From Fidelibacterota bacterium (GTDB lineage Bacteria > Marinisomatota > Marinisomatia > SCGC-AAA003-L08 > TMED161): DNA of 27,029 bases. Positions 8,114 to 19,221 of this stretch are shown piece after piece; positions within the stretch are counted from its first letter, which is position 1; the number at the start of each line of letters is the position of its first letter. Made by a program: the position numbers and the translations under genes. The stretch is from assembly GCA_002591605.1 (NCBI GenBank), contig PCDA01000011.1:24282-51310 (forward strand), written 5' to 3'. The notes under the pieces are model-generated. The model made no database searches. It had not been told where the DNA came from and saw only the letters and a program-made list of their open reading frames with translations.

Positions 8114-9235
8114 ATGAGTTTTAAAGTAAATACTAAAAATCTATTAGAAGCTTTACAAAAAACTGTTAAAGTAGTTCCTTCGAGATCTACTCTACCCATA
8201 CTTGGGTGTTCACTTTTTGACTTCTCAAATCAAAAGATGATTTTAAAAGCTACTAATTTAGAAACTTCGATAAGCGAAAGTATAGAAATTGATGGAGAAA
8301 CGCCTGACAATGCAATAGCAATTCCAATTGGAAGGCTACTCGAAATAACTAATAATATCTCAGATAAAGAGATAGAACTAAATATTTCTGAAAAACAACA
8401 ACTTGAAATAAAAACAGAAACAGGAAGTTTTTCTATAATGGGACAAGATCATTCTGAATATCCGTCTGACCCGATAATGAATGAAACTCAAAGTATATAT
8501 ATAAAAACTTCAACACTTTTTGAAATAATTGATTTTACAAAAAACTCCACTAGTAAAGATGAGCTAAAACCAGCTCTACAAGGAGTATTGTTAAAAATAG
8601 ATGGAAAGAGCATAGTGGGCGTATCAACAGACGGTCATAGACTTTCAAGGATAATAATAGAAAATGAAGGACTAGAAAACCAAGAGAAAGAAATAATAAT
8701 ACCAACGAAATTTTTGACTCTATTAACATCTTTTGTTGATAAAAAAGAAAATGCAGAAATTGAAATTTCAAAGAACCATATGTCATTGTCATATAAAAAT
8801 ACGACCATATACTCAAGAATAATAAAAGATAATTATCCCGATTATGAAAAGGTAATCCCATTAGATAACAATAAAACTTTCACAACGAAGAAAAAAGACC
8901 TAATAAACGCAATAAAGAGAGTTTCAATATTTTCTAACAGGTCAACCAAGCAAATAACCCTAGATATTGGAAATCAAAAAACAACCATATCAACCGAAGA
9001 TTCAGAACAATCTGCGAAAGGAACTGAAACAATAAGTAGTCAATTTAATAACATGGATAACCTAAAAATTGGATTTAATTCAATGTTTATATTAGATGCT
9101 CTTAATAGTATTAGAAGTGAACAAATTACAATGTTTTTAAATGGGTCTTTAAATGCGGCAATTTTATCTGAGACATCATCAGATAAGAAAATGGATAAGC
9201 TTGTTTTATTGATGCCAATAAGATTAAATGATTAA
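8114..9235 (+). CDS. dnaN: DNA polymerase III beta subunit (sliding clamp)
   Basis: 373 residues, the usual clamp length (E. coli 366). The start MSFKVNTKNLLEALQKTVKV and the following STLPILGCSLF are characteristic of the first of three clamp domains. GVSTDGHRLSR in domain 2 and the C-terminal VLLMPIRL, near the protein-binding pocket, are also diagnostic. The ring-shaped dimer tethers polymerase III and other clamp-binding proteins to DNA. It has the only sizeable upstream spacer of its block and leads the series dnaN-recF-dciA-like-gyrB-gyrA. The stop codon overlaps the recF start by one base (TAATG). dnaA, the usual upstream neighbour, is replaced here by a parvulin gene. Confidence 0.97.
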   Translation: MSFKVNTKNLLEALQKTVKVVPSRSTLPILGCSLFDFSNQKMILKATNLETSISESIEIDGETPDNAIAIPIGRLLEITNNISDKEIELNISEKQQLEIKTETGSFSIMGQDHSEYPSDPIMNETQSIYIKTSTLFEIIDFTKNSTSKDELKPALQGVLLKIDGKSIVGVSTDGHRLSRIIIENEGLENQEKEIIIPTKFLTLLTSFVDKKENAEIEISKNHMSLSYKNTTIYSRIIKDNYPDYEKVIPLDNNKTFTTKKKDLINAIKRVSIFSNRSTKQITLDIGNQKTTISTEDSEQSAKGTETISSQFNNMDNLKIGFNSMFILDALNSIRSEQITMFLNGSLNAAILSETSSDKKMDKLVLLMPIRLND

Positions 9236-10270
9236 TGCATCTAAAAGAAATATCCTTAGTAAATGTAAGGAAATTAGATTTTTTTAAAGCACATTTTTCC
9301 CCAACAACAACTATAATTACTGGAAATAACGGACAAGGCAAGACATCTGTATTAGAATCTATATTTTTTCTACTTACATCAAAAAGTTTCAGAAAAAAAT
9401 ATAATAAGTCAATTATAAAAAAAAATCAAAGCAGGCTACAAATAAAAGGTATATTAAAAACAGAAGAAGATGTGGTAATTAAGATATGTTATGACAGCGC
9501 AAAAAAAGAGATCGAAAAAAATGGAGAAAAAGTAAAAAAAACTAGTGAAATTTTAAAATATTCAAACATTGTAAGCATATCACCTGAAGAACCAGACGTT
9601 ATAGAAATTTATAGAAAAGAAAAACTTCAGTATTTTGATAAAATAATTTTTAAAATTTTTCCAAATCACGTTGAAACAATAAAAGCCTATAATAAGTTGC
9701 TATTAATAAGAAACTCATTATTAGAAAATAAACAAGAAACCTTCCAATGGGATAAAAAAATTATAAAAGCAGGATATTTGATTTGGGAAGAAAGAGAAAA
9801 ATTTTTCAAATATTTTATTGAAAAATTAAAATTCATTGAAAAGAAAATTATTGGCAAAAACATACATTCTTTAAAATATTTAAAAAATGTACCCAAAAAT
9901 GAAAAAGAATACTTCAACAAACTTCAATTAGAAAGCTACAACAAAACACATACAGGTCCACATTTAGATAATATTTATTTTTATTTAAATGAAAAAAATC
10001 TACAAGAAAGCGGATCACAAGGAGAAAAAAAATTATTTAAATATATTTTAAAACTAACAGAAGCAGAAATAATAAACGAAAAAAAGAAAACGAGCCCAAT
10101 TCTTCTGTTAGATGATTATTTTGCAAAGCTTGACGATGAAAATATAATGAAAATATTTACCTTTTTTCATCGTAAATTCCAGACAATTATTACAACAACA
10201 AAAACAAACAATACGATGATGGAAAAAAGACTAAAAAATCCAAACACAACTATAAAAATTATTAAACTAA

Positions 10271-10278
<8 letters not shown>
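9235..10278 (+). CDS. recF: RecF DNA repair ATPase
   Basis: 347 residues (family about 360). SMC-like ABC ATPase of the RecFOR pathway, loading RecA at single-strand gaps. Walker A is GNNGQGKTS at 30-38; the signature region is SGSQGEKKLFKYIL and Walker B is ILLLDDYFAKLDDE near residues 286-300. The N-terminal LKEISLVNVRKL is also typical. The gene is very rich in AAA/Lys codons, more than its neighbours, but all key motifs are intact. It is coupled to dnaN by a 1-nt overlap and overlaps the next gene by 8 nt. Confidence 0.95.
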
Positions 10279-12468
<2,190 letters not shown>

Positions 12469-12470
12469 AA

Positions 12471-14963
12471 ATGAGCGAAGAACTACAACCACAAATAATT
12501 CAAAACAGAGACATTGTTGAAGAGATGTCCGAATCATATTTAACATATTCCATGTCTGTAATATGCAGCCGTGCACTCCCGGACGTGAGAGATGGCTTAA
12601 AGCCAGTTCATCGGCGCGTTTTATATGGAGCGCTAGAACAAGGAGCAACATGGAACAGAAAATATAAAAAAAGCGCCAGAATTGTAGGTGATGTTTTGGG
12701 AAAATACCATCCTCACGGAGATAGTTCAATATATGATTCCTTAGTTAGAATGGCCCAAGATTGGTCGTTAAGATACCCCCTCATAGATGGACAAGGAAAC
12801 TTTGGCTCCGTTGACGGAGATAATGCTGCGGCAATGCGTTATACTGAAGCAAGAATGGATAGAGTCGCTTCGGAAATGCTTCAAGATCTTGACAAAAACA
12901 CAGTCGACTTTACACCAAATTTTGATGATAGCTTAGAAGAACCAAGCGTGCTTCCAACACAAATTCCAAACTTGCTAATGAATGGATCAGAAGGAATTGC
13001 AGTTGGAATGGCAACAAAAATACCACCTCATAATATCAATGAATTAATTAGTGGTCTAGTTGCATTATTACAAAACCCTAATATTACTATAGATGAGTTA
13101 GTTGAAAACCACATTAAAGGCCCAGACTTCCCAACCGCAGGATTTATAATGGGCAGCGACGGGATAAACAGCGCATATCAAACAGGTCGTGGAAGAATTG
13201 TTATGCGTGGAAAAGCTCAAATTGAAGAAAACGACAAAGGAAAACAAAGAATTATAATTACAGAGTTGCCCTATCAGGTTAATAAGGCAAACCTTGTTGA
13301 AAAGATAGCAGACCTAGTAAGAGAAAAGAAGCTAGATGGGATTTCAGACTTAAGAGATGAGTCTGATAAAGACGGGAACAGAATAGTTGTTGAGTGTAAA
13401 AGGGATGCAATAGCCGAGATTATTCTTAACAACCTATATAAATTTACTCAACTGCAAGACACTTTTGGAGTAATAATGCTTGCTCTAGTAAATGGTGTTC
13501 CCAAAATCATGAACCTTAAAGAAGTATTGGGTCACTTTTTAGATTTTAGACGTGAAGTTATTATTAAGAGAACAACCTTTGAGCTATCGGAAGCGGAACA
13601 AAGAGCACACATTCTTGAGGGTCTTAAAAAAGCACTTGAAGATATAGATAATATTATTCAAATAATTAGGAGCTCTTCAAACCCAGAAGCTGCAAAAGAA
13701 TCTCTAATTTCATCCTATGATTTTAGCGAAAAACAGGCAAAGGCAATACTGGACATGCGCCTTCAAAAACTTACTTCTCTTGAAATTGATAAGGTAGTAC
13801 AAGAATACAACGACCTACAAATTTTAATTAAAGAACTAAACCACATTCTAGACAGCCATGAAAAACAGAGCGAAATAATAGAAGCTGAGCTTGGTGAAAT
13901 ATTAAATAAACATGGCGATGAAAGAAGAACAGAAATAATACCTTTTAGTGGCGAGTTAAGCCTTGAAGATATGATAGCAGATGAAGAGATGATAGTTACG
14001 ATAACACACAATGGATATATAAAGCGTCTTCCTGCTGATACCTGGAAAACTCAAAGAAGAGGAGGAAAGGGTATGAAAGGTGCAAAAACAAAAGACGATG
14101 ATTTTGTTGAACACCTTTTTACAGCCTCAACACACAATACAATGCTATTTTTCACTGATAAAGGAAAATGCCATTGGTTAAAAGTTCATCAAATACCTCA
14201 AGCAAGCAGAACTTCACAGGGAAGGGCTATTGTTAATTTAATTGGATGTGAAACAGGTGAAAAGGTTAGTGCTTTTGTTTCAGTTAAAGAGTTTTCAGAT
14301 TCAAACTATATTATAATGGCCACTAAAAAAGGAATGATAAACAGAACCTCATTGTCATTGTATAGTAAGCCTCGAAAAGGCGGGGTTTTTGCAATGGAAA
14401 TTAAAGAGGGAGATGAGCTTATTCAGGCTAAAATATCTAATGGTTGTGATAATATAATTATGGCAACAAAGGAAGGAAAATCAATTCGCTTTAAAGAAGA
14501 AGACGTTAGGGCTACGGGAAGAAGAACAAAGGGAGTAAGAGGAATAACAATAGGAGCGCAAGATGAGGTAATTGGTATGTTGGTCCTTAAAAATGATGGA
14601 CATGTTCTTGTGGCTTCAGAAAATGGATATGGAAAGAAAAGCCCAACTGATGAATACAGAACTCAACAACGATCGGGAAAAGGTGTATATACCCTTAAAA
14701 AAACACAAAAAACAGGATCACTTGTAAGTATTTTAGAGGTCGTTGATACAGACGATATAATGATTATAACTAGCGCAGGGGTAATGATACGGCAAGCAAC
14801 AAATGAAATACGAACAATTGGCAGAAACACACAGGGAGTAAGGCTAATTCGACTAGATGAAGGAGCAAAAATATCATCTGTTGCAAAAGTTGTAAAAGAA
14901 GAGGATGAAAAAGAAGAAGACAACGAAGGCCCCGGAACCAAAGAAAGTACCGCTGAAGAATAA
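12471..14963 (+). CDS. gyrA: DNA gyrase subunit A
   Basis: 830 residues. The catalytic tyrosine is Y124 in [10 protein letters not shown]. The GyrA box QRRGGKG at 528-534 in the C-terminal beta-pinwheel marks gyrase rather than topoisomerase IV. The quinolone-contact positions equivalent to E. coli S83 and D87 are S85 and D89 ([11 protein letters not shown]), that is, unmutated. Six pinwheel blades can be followed by their recurring hydrophobic-Gly patterns. The protein ends in an acidic tail rich in Glu and Asp, whose DNA doubles as the start of the next gene. It follows gyrB after two bases, so both subunits should be made from one message. Confidence 0.98.
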   Translation: MSEELQPQIIQNRDIVEEMSESYLTYSMSVICSRALPDVRDGLKPVHRRVLYGALEQGATWNRKYKKSARIVGDVLGKYHPHGDSSIYDSLVRMAQDWSLRYPLIDGQGNFGSVDGDNAAAMRYTEARMDRVASEMLQDLDKNTVDFTPNFDDSLEEPSVLPTQIPNLLMNGSEGIAVGMATKIPPHNINELISGLVALLQNPNITIDELVENHIKGPDFPTAGFIMGSDGINSAYQTGRGRIVMRGKAQIEENDKGKQRIIITELPYQVNKANLVEKIADLVREKKLDGISDLRDESDKDGNRIVVECKRDAIAEIILNNLYKFTQLQDTFGVIMLALVNGVPKIMNLKEVLGHFLDFRREVIIKRTTFELSEAEQRAHILEGLKKALEDIDNIIQIIRSSSNPEAAKESLISSYDFSEKQAKAILDMRLQKLTSLEIDKVVQEYNDLQILIKELNHILDSHEKQSEIIEAELGEILNKHGDERRTEIIPFSGELSLEDMIADEEMIVTITHNGYIKRLPADTWKTQRRGGKGMKGAKTKDDDFVEHLFTASTHNTMLFFTDKGKCHWLKVHQIPQASRTSQGRAIVNLIGCETGEKVSAFVSVKEFSDSNYIIMATKKGMINRTSLSLYSKPRKGGVFAMEIKEGDELIQAKISNGCDNIIMATKEGKSIRFKEEDVRATGRRTKGVRGITIGAQDEVIGMLVLKNDGHVLVASENGYGKKSPTDEYRTQQRSGKGVYTLKKTQKTGSLVSILEVVDTDDIMIITSAGVMIRQATNEIRTIGRNTQGVRLIRLDEGAKISSVAKVVKEEDEKEEDNEGPGTKESTAEE

Positions 14964-15612
14964 AATAAAAAAAGTTCTAAAAAACATTGAAAGCTCAAAG
15001 GCGGCAAACCAAGAAGTGAAACTTTTGGCAGTTACAAAAACACACCCAAAAGAGGTTATTAAAAAAACATTTGACTGTGGAATAAAATTTTTTGGAGAAA
15101 ACAAAGTACAAGAGGCAGAGAAAAAATATATAGATAGACCAAAAGGATTAGAACTTCATCTGATTGGAGCGCTTCAAACCAATAAAATCAACAAGGCATT
15201 AAAAATATTTGATGTGATACAGAGTGTTGACTCGTTAAAATTAGCAAAAAACATAAATAAAAGAGCACTTGCTATATCAAAAAAACAAAGAATATTTTGT
15301 CAGATAAATATAGGTAAAGACCCACAAAAAATTGGATTCAGCGTTGAAGAATTTGAATATCATGTAGAAGAAATAATAAACTTATCTAGCATTAAACTCG
15401 AAGGAATAATGACTATTTTACCCAACAATATTGACGATAATAAAAAAAATCAATTATTTACAAAAACAAAAGAAGTAACAGAAAAAACTAGCAAGATGTA
15501 TAGTATGCCTCTTGAGATTTCTATGGGAATGAGTGGCGACTATATAACTGCAATTGAAAAAGGATCAACGATGGTAAGAATAGGCTCAAAATTATACGGA
15601 TCAAGGAAATGA
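14905..15612 (+). CDS. YggS/PROSC-family PLP homeostasis protein
   Basis: 235 residues. A fold-type III barrel protein binding pyridoxal phosphate without known enzyme activity, linked to PLP and amino-acid balance. K45 in LLAVTKTHP is the PLP lysine; [23 protein letters not shown] (usual second His replaced by Ala) and the C-terminal SMGMSGDY plus [12 protein letters not shown] complete the family pattern. The only ATG in a suitable place lies 59 nt inside gyrA, giving a lysine-rich N-terminus ([13 protein letters not shown]) before the conserved helix. A non-ATG start nearer the gyrA stop cannot be excluded. Downstream it overlaps the next gene by 4 nt (ATGA). Confidence 0.9.
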   Translation: MKKKKTTKAPEPKKVPLKNKIKKVLKNIESSKAANQEVKLLAVTKTHPKEVIKKTFDCGIKFFGENKVQEAEKKYIDRPKGLELHLIGALQTNKINKALKIFDVIQSVDSLKLAKNINKRALAISKKQRIFCQINIGKDPQKIGFSVEEFEYHVEEIINLSSIKLEGIMTILPNNIDDNKKNQLFTKTKEVTEKTSKMYSMPLEISMGMSGDYITAIEKGSTMVRIGSKLYGSRK

Positions 15613-16049
15613 TAAAAAAAGTTATAATTTTTAATAACTACAAGCTTGCCGATTCAATAAAAATCAACCCCAAGAACATAGCCGACACCGTTAAGACACT
15701 AAAAGGATTAAAGGAAAATTCAGTTGAAATTTATGATATCACGCATAATCTTCAAATACCTCATAATGAAAAGATAATTGTCAATGATCATATAAATAAA
15801 ACAGGGAACAACCCATTAATTGGAATACAGAGTCAATTTTCAGAGGCCTTCATTGATATTTCAAATATCTATAGCGCAGAAGATGGAGTAACAACAGTTT
15901 GCTTGGGAGCACATTACGACAAAAACAAAAAACAAAACGAGTACCCCTCAACCTATCTTTGTTATATATCTATCTTAGCAAAAGCAATAGGAGTAAAAAA
16001 AATTAGTGCAGCTTTAATTAATAAAATTGACACAAAAAATTACCAGTAA
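15609..16049 (+). CDS. Short purine-nucleoside-phosphorylase-like protein
   Basis: 146 residues; function not established. The middle, IIVNDHINKTGNNPLIG (57-72) followed by FIDISNIY (81-88), closely resembles the DHIN-x-x-G...NPL-x-G...F-x-D-M-S-x-x-Y block of PNP/MTAP-family phosphorylases. The rest does not match well: true PNPs are about 270 residues, carry a GSGLG phosphate loop upstream and a VGMS block downstream, and both are missing. The C-terminal YLCYISILAKAIGVKKISAALI may correspond to the family's later helix and strand. It sits between a PLP protein and nadC with an ATGA overlap upstream. It may be a degenerate or repurposed half-domain; I cannot assign an enzyme activity. Confidence 0.5.
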   Translation: MIKKVIIFNNYKLADSIKINPKNIADTVKTLKGLKENSVEIYDITHNLQIPHNEKIIVNDHINKTGNNPLIGIQSQFSEAFIDISNIYSAEDGVTTVCLGAHYDKNKKQNEYPSTYLCYISILAKAIGVKKISAALINKIDTKNYQ

Positions 16050-16060
16050 TAAATTTAAAA

Positions 16061-16933
16061 ATGAATACAGCAAAGCTATTATATAAACAAATAAATAAGT
16101 TAGATTCGAAACAAGTTTCAAAAAAACTTAAGGAGTTCCTCAAAGAAGACATCCCCACTGGTGATGCAACAACAAAGAACGTAGTATTAATAGACACAAA
16201 AGAAGTTTTTGCCATTCAAGCTAGAGAGCCAATGATTTTCTGCGGAAATCCCATTATAGAAAATATTTTTTCACCAAAAGTAAAAATAAAAAAAATGGTA
16301 AAAGATGGACAGAAACTTTCATCGAGACAAACCATTGCTTTGCTATCAGGGTCTAATTCAGAAATTTTAACCAAAGAACGGTTGTTGTTAAATATGATTC
16401 AGAGAATGTCTGGAGTTTCAAGCTTGACAGGTAAATATGTTGAAAAACTAAATAATAATAAAATTAAAGTTCTAGACACAAGAAAGACGACGCCGGGACT
16501 TAGAGTGTTTGAAAAATATGCTGTTTTTTGTGGAGGAGGAAGCAACCACAGACTAAATCTATCTTGCGGCATAATGGTAAAAGACAATCACATAAATAAA
16601 ATAACAGATGAGGTGGCTGATAAACTAACCACCATTTCACCCAAAATTCCTATTCAATTTGAAGTTGATAGCCCAAAACAAATTAATCCTCAAAACGTTT
16701 CTTTGGTCGATGCTTTTTTATTAGATAATATGACTCCAAACAAAATAAAAGAGTGTTTAGAAAAAATTAACTTATTAAAGAATAAAGATAAAAATATTTT
16801 TATTGAAGTTTCAGGGGGGGTTACGCTTAAAAATATTTCAAAGTTCAATCTAGAAGGTGTAAACGGAATATCTGTTGGAGCCTTAACACATCAAAGCACC
16901 AATGTTGATATTGGGCTTGATCTTCATTCATAA
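16061..16933 (+). CDS. nadC: Nicotinate-nucleotide pyrophosphorylase (quinolinate phosphoribosyltransferase)
   Basis: 290 residues, normal length. It converts quinolinate and PRPP to nicotinate mononucleotide in de novo NAD synthesis. The N-terminal EDIPTGDATT (29-38), ERLLLNMIQRMSGVSSLT (106-123), DTRKTTPGLR (139-148), GGGSNHRLNL (158-167) and KDNHI (174-178) are the substrate- and PRPP-binding motifs. The C-terminal VSGGVTLKNI and ISVGALTHQ close the barrel. The ATG at 16061 is 11 nt after the previous stop. Its 3' end overlaps the convergent panC 3' end by 10 nt. nadA and nadB are not in the window. Confidence 0.97.
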   Translation: MNTAKLLYKQINKLDSKQVSKKLKEFLKEDIPTGDATTKNVVLIDTKEVFAIQAREPMIFCGNPIIENIFSPKVKIKKMVKDGQKLSSRQTIALLSGSNSEILTKERLLLNMIQRMSGVSSLTGKYVEKLNNNKIKVLDTRKTTPGLRVFEKYAVFCGGGSNHRLNLSCGIMVKDNHINKITDEVADKLTTISPKIPIQFEVDSPKQINPQNVSLVDAFLLDNMTPNKIKECLEKINLLKNKDKNIFIEVSGGVTLKNISKFNLEGVNGISVGALTHQSTNVDIGLDLHS

Positions 16934-17766
16934 AAAATGTTATCAATTAATCTCACCCCGCCAATATAAACCGCAATAGATATTAAAACTGGGCTACTAA
17001 CCTCGCCCGAAACCTCTTTAAGGTCATTTAAGCACACAATAGAAACATAATCAATTGAAATAGAGGGATCAATCAATAGGTTTTTTTTAATTTCATTTTT
17101 AATTATTTCAGCCTCTTTCTCACCGCGCCCAATTAGATTTTCAGCCAACAATAAGCTTTTATAAATTTTTGAAGCAGAAGACTTTTGACTTTTTGATAAA
17201 TATATATTTCTTGAACTCATTGCTAAGCCGGAAGGCTCTCGTATGGTTTCGACTGGAATTATTTTTATAGGAAATCCTCCAACATTGACCATCTTATTAA
17301 TTAAAATTAATTGCTGAGCATCTTTTTTGCCAAAAAAAGACAAAGAAGGTTTTACAATATTAAAGAGCCTTGATACAACGTTGACTACCCCTGGAAAGAA
17401 ATTGGGACGACTCTTTCCTTCAAGTTGTTTGGAGAAAAAGTGTTCAAAAGCAAAACTGTCGACGTCATCGCCATATATATCTTCATATTGAGGAAGAAAT
17501 AAAATATCAACACCCGCTGATTGCAATAGATCACAGTCTTTTTCTACAGTCCTTGGATAAGAATTAAAATCTTCATTTTCACCAAATTGTTTTGGGTTGA
17601 CAAAAATGCTTACCACTGTTATATCGGCTTCATTGAGAGAGCGCTTAACTAGCGCAGTATGTCCACCGTGAAGCGCCCCCATAGTTGGAACAAACCCAAC
17701 CTTAAGAGAAGAGGAAATAGACGTCCTCCAAACTAAGAATTGCGATAAAGATGAAATAATTTTCAT
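16924..17766 (-). CDS. panC: Pantothenate synthetase
   Basis: 280 residues. It joins pantoate and beta-alanine using ATP, the last step to vitamin B5. The nucleotide-binding HIGH-type motif is PTMGALHGGH (27-36); VNPKQFGENEDFNSYPR, GVVNVVSRLFNIVKPSLSFFG (pantoate and ATP pocket) and the KMSKS-like AMSSRNIYLS follow. Last gene of the panD-panB-panC operon, with its start codon directly abutting the panB stop. It ends convergent with nadC, overlapping it by 10 nt, with no room for a terminator. Confidence 0.97.
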   Translation of the reverse strand: MKIISSLSQFLVWRTSISSSLKVGFVPTMGALHGGHTALVKRSLNEADITVVSIFVNPKQFGENEDFNSYPRTVEKDCDLLQSAGVDILFLPQYEDIYGDDVDSFAFEHFFSKQLEGKSRPNFFPGVVNVVSRLFNIVKPSLSFFGKKDAQQLILINKMVNVGGFPIKIIPVETIREPSGLAMSSRNIYLSKSQKSSASKIYKSLLLAENLIGRGEKEAEIIKNEIKKNLLIDPSISIDYVSIVCLNDLKEVSGEVSSPVLISIAVYIGGVRLIDNIFYE

Positions 17767-18594
17767 CTATACAAGCTTATCAATAATGTTTTTTTTATAG
17801 CTTGTAGAGTGTTTTTTTTGAGGAAAGCTACTATTAACAACCTCACTATTATATTTTTTCAATGCTGAAACAATAGATTTTTGAAGGCTTAAGTATCTTT
17901 TTGCGTGTTTTGGAAAAAAGTCATCATTCAGACCCAAAACATCGTTCAAAACTTGAATTTGACCATCACAATATTTTCCCGAACCAATCCCAATCGTTGG
18001 AATGGAAAGAGATGATGTTATTTTTTTTGCCAACTCTGTTGGAATACATTCCAAAACAACAGCAAACGCACCAGCGTCTTCCGCTGCACGGGCATCATCT
18101 AAAATTTTCTGCGCAGGCTTTAAGCCTTTGCCTTGAACAGAGTAGCCAGAAAGCTGATTTACAGATTGAGGAGTTAATCCCACATGCCCCATAACGGGGA
18201 TGCCAAAATCAACAATTTTGTTGATCTGTTTTTGAACTAAAATACCCCCTTCAAGTTTAACAGCTGAAGCGCCCCCTTCTTTTAAAAAACGAGTAGCATT
18301 TTTAACTGCTATTGAAACAGAGCGTTGATAGCTTCCAAAAGGCATATCACCTACCACAAAAGAGGAGCTTGTTGCTCTCGAAACGGCGCGCGTTACTAAT
18401 ATAATTTCATCCATAGAAATAGGCACAGTAGAACTATAGCCGTAACTAATCATTGAGGCGCTATCACCGACCAGGATAATTGGGATATTGGTTTGGTTAA
18501 TAATTTTTGCGCTTGTGAAATCATACGCAGTTATTGCGCTAAATTTTTTTTTATTTTTCCATGACTGTATTTTTTTGATAGTTATTTTTGACAT
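17767..18594 (-). CDS. panB: 3-methyl-2-oxobutanoate hydroxymethyltransferase
   Basis: 275 residues (E. coli 264). It transfers a hydroxymethyl group from methylene-THF to alpha-ketoisovalerate, giving ketopantoate. The metal and substrate residues are visible in LVGDSASMISYGY (D44, S45), GDMPFGSYQ, and AVKLEGG; MGHVGLTPQSV and VLECIPTELAKKI are also family blocks. It starts one base inside the panD stop (TAATG on the - strand) and is followed without a gap by panC. panE/ilvC-type ketopantoate reductase is not nearby. Confidence 0.97.
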   Translation of the reverse strand: MSKITIKKIQSWKNKKKFSAITAYDFTSAKIINQTNIPIILVGDSASMISYGYSSTVPISMDEIILVTRAVSRATSSSFVVGDMPFGSYQRSVSIAVKNATRFLKEGGASAVKLEGGILVQKQINKIVDFGIPVMGHVGLTPQSVNQLSGYSVQGKGLKPAQKILDDARAAEDAGAFAVVLECIPTELAKKITSSLSIPTIGIGSGKYCDGQIQVLNDVLGLNDDFFPKHAKRYLSLQKSIVSALKKYNSEVVNSSFPQKKHSTSYKKNIIDKLV

Positions 18595-18944
18595 TAATTG
18601 GTCACATTATTTTTTTTATCCACATGAACAATCGTTGGTTTGAAATTTTTTGCATCGCTCTCTGAAATACTACAATAGGCCGCAATAATAACAAGGTCTC
18701 CCTTAGAAACAAGGTGAGCAGCCGCACCGTTTATACAAATCTCACCAGAGCCACTCTCTCCTTTTATAATGTATGTAATTAATCTACTACCATTTGTAAT
18801 ATTTAAAACATGAATTTTTTCGTATTCATTTAAATTAGCCTTTTGCATTAATATGGGGTCTAAAGTTAAAGACCCTACATAATTAAGATTTGCATCCGTT
18901 ACTGTTGCTCGGTGAATTTTTGATTTTAAAATCTCTATTTTCAT
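18594..18944 (-). CDS. panD: Aspartate 1-decarboxylase proenzyme
   Basis: 116 residues. It makes beta-alanine for pantothenate synthesis. The self-cleavage site Gly24-Ser25 (NYVGSLTLD) is at the canonical position; Ser25 becomes the pyruvoyl group. NGSRLITYIIKGESGSGEICINGAAAHLV and GDLVIIAAY are standard family blocks. First gene of the - strand pan operon, preceded by a GGAAA ribosome-binding-like stretch a few bases before ATG. Transcription presumably starts in the divergent region 18945-19221. Confidence 0.97.
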   Translation of the reverse strand: MKIEILKSKIHRATVTDANLNYVGSLTLDPILMQKANLNEYEKIHVLNITNGSRLITYIIKGESGSGEICINGAAAHLVSKGDLVIIAAYCSISESDAKNFKPTIVHVDKKNNVTN

Positions 18945-19221
18945 ATGTTTTCCATTATGATTTTCAAACTATTTATTTAATATAAAAAATAATATTTAAA
19001 AATTAATACTTAGTTTGCTGATAGTGCAATCAGAACATTACAATAAAAAAAAGATTTTATTACACAATATATTGTATTATAATACAGAAGCAATACAAGA
19101 GAAATATAAAAAAACATATAAAATTCTTGGTAATAGCAACTCATTATTAATATTTTCATTAGCTATATAATAATTTGTTAAAAATTGTTTATTTTTAACG
19201 AGGACAAAGGTAGAATAAAAC
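18945..19221. promoter_or_regulatory. Divergent promoter region between panD and the motor operon
   Basis: 277 bp, very AT-rich, without a credible gene. It must hold the promoter of panD (leftward) and probably that of the motor operon (rightward). The best rightward candidate has TATAAT at 19078-19083 inside the palindromes listed separately, leaving a leader of about 130 nt. I found no hairpin of riboswitch complexity in this leader. Confidence 0.45.
19064..19085. promoter_or_regulatory. Two overlapping 12-bp palindromes on a TATAAT box (operator candidate)
   Basis: ACAATATATTGT (19064-19075) and GTATTATAATAC (19074-19085) are each perfect 12-bp palindromes sharing two bases. The second contains TATAAT on both strands, so it could serve as a -10 box in either direction. 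A weak TTTTAT lies 17 bp before the rightward TATAAT. This arrangement would let a dimeric regulator block or share the promoter. It is a sequence pattern only; no regulator is encoded here. Confidence 0.35.

Noticed and set aside
8550..8861. 103-codon - strand open frame opposite dnaN
   Set aside because: Leu/Phe-rich low-complexity mirror of the A-rich dnaN strand, without a ribosome site or motifs.
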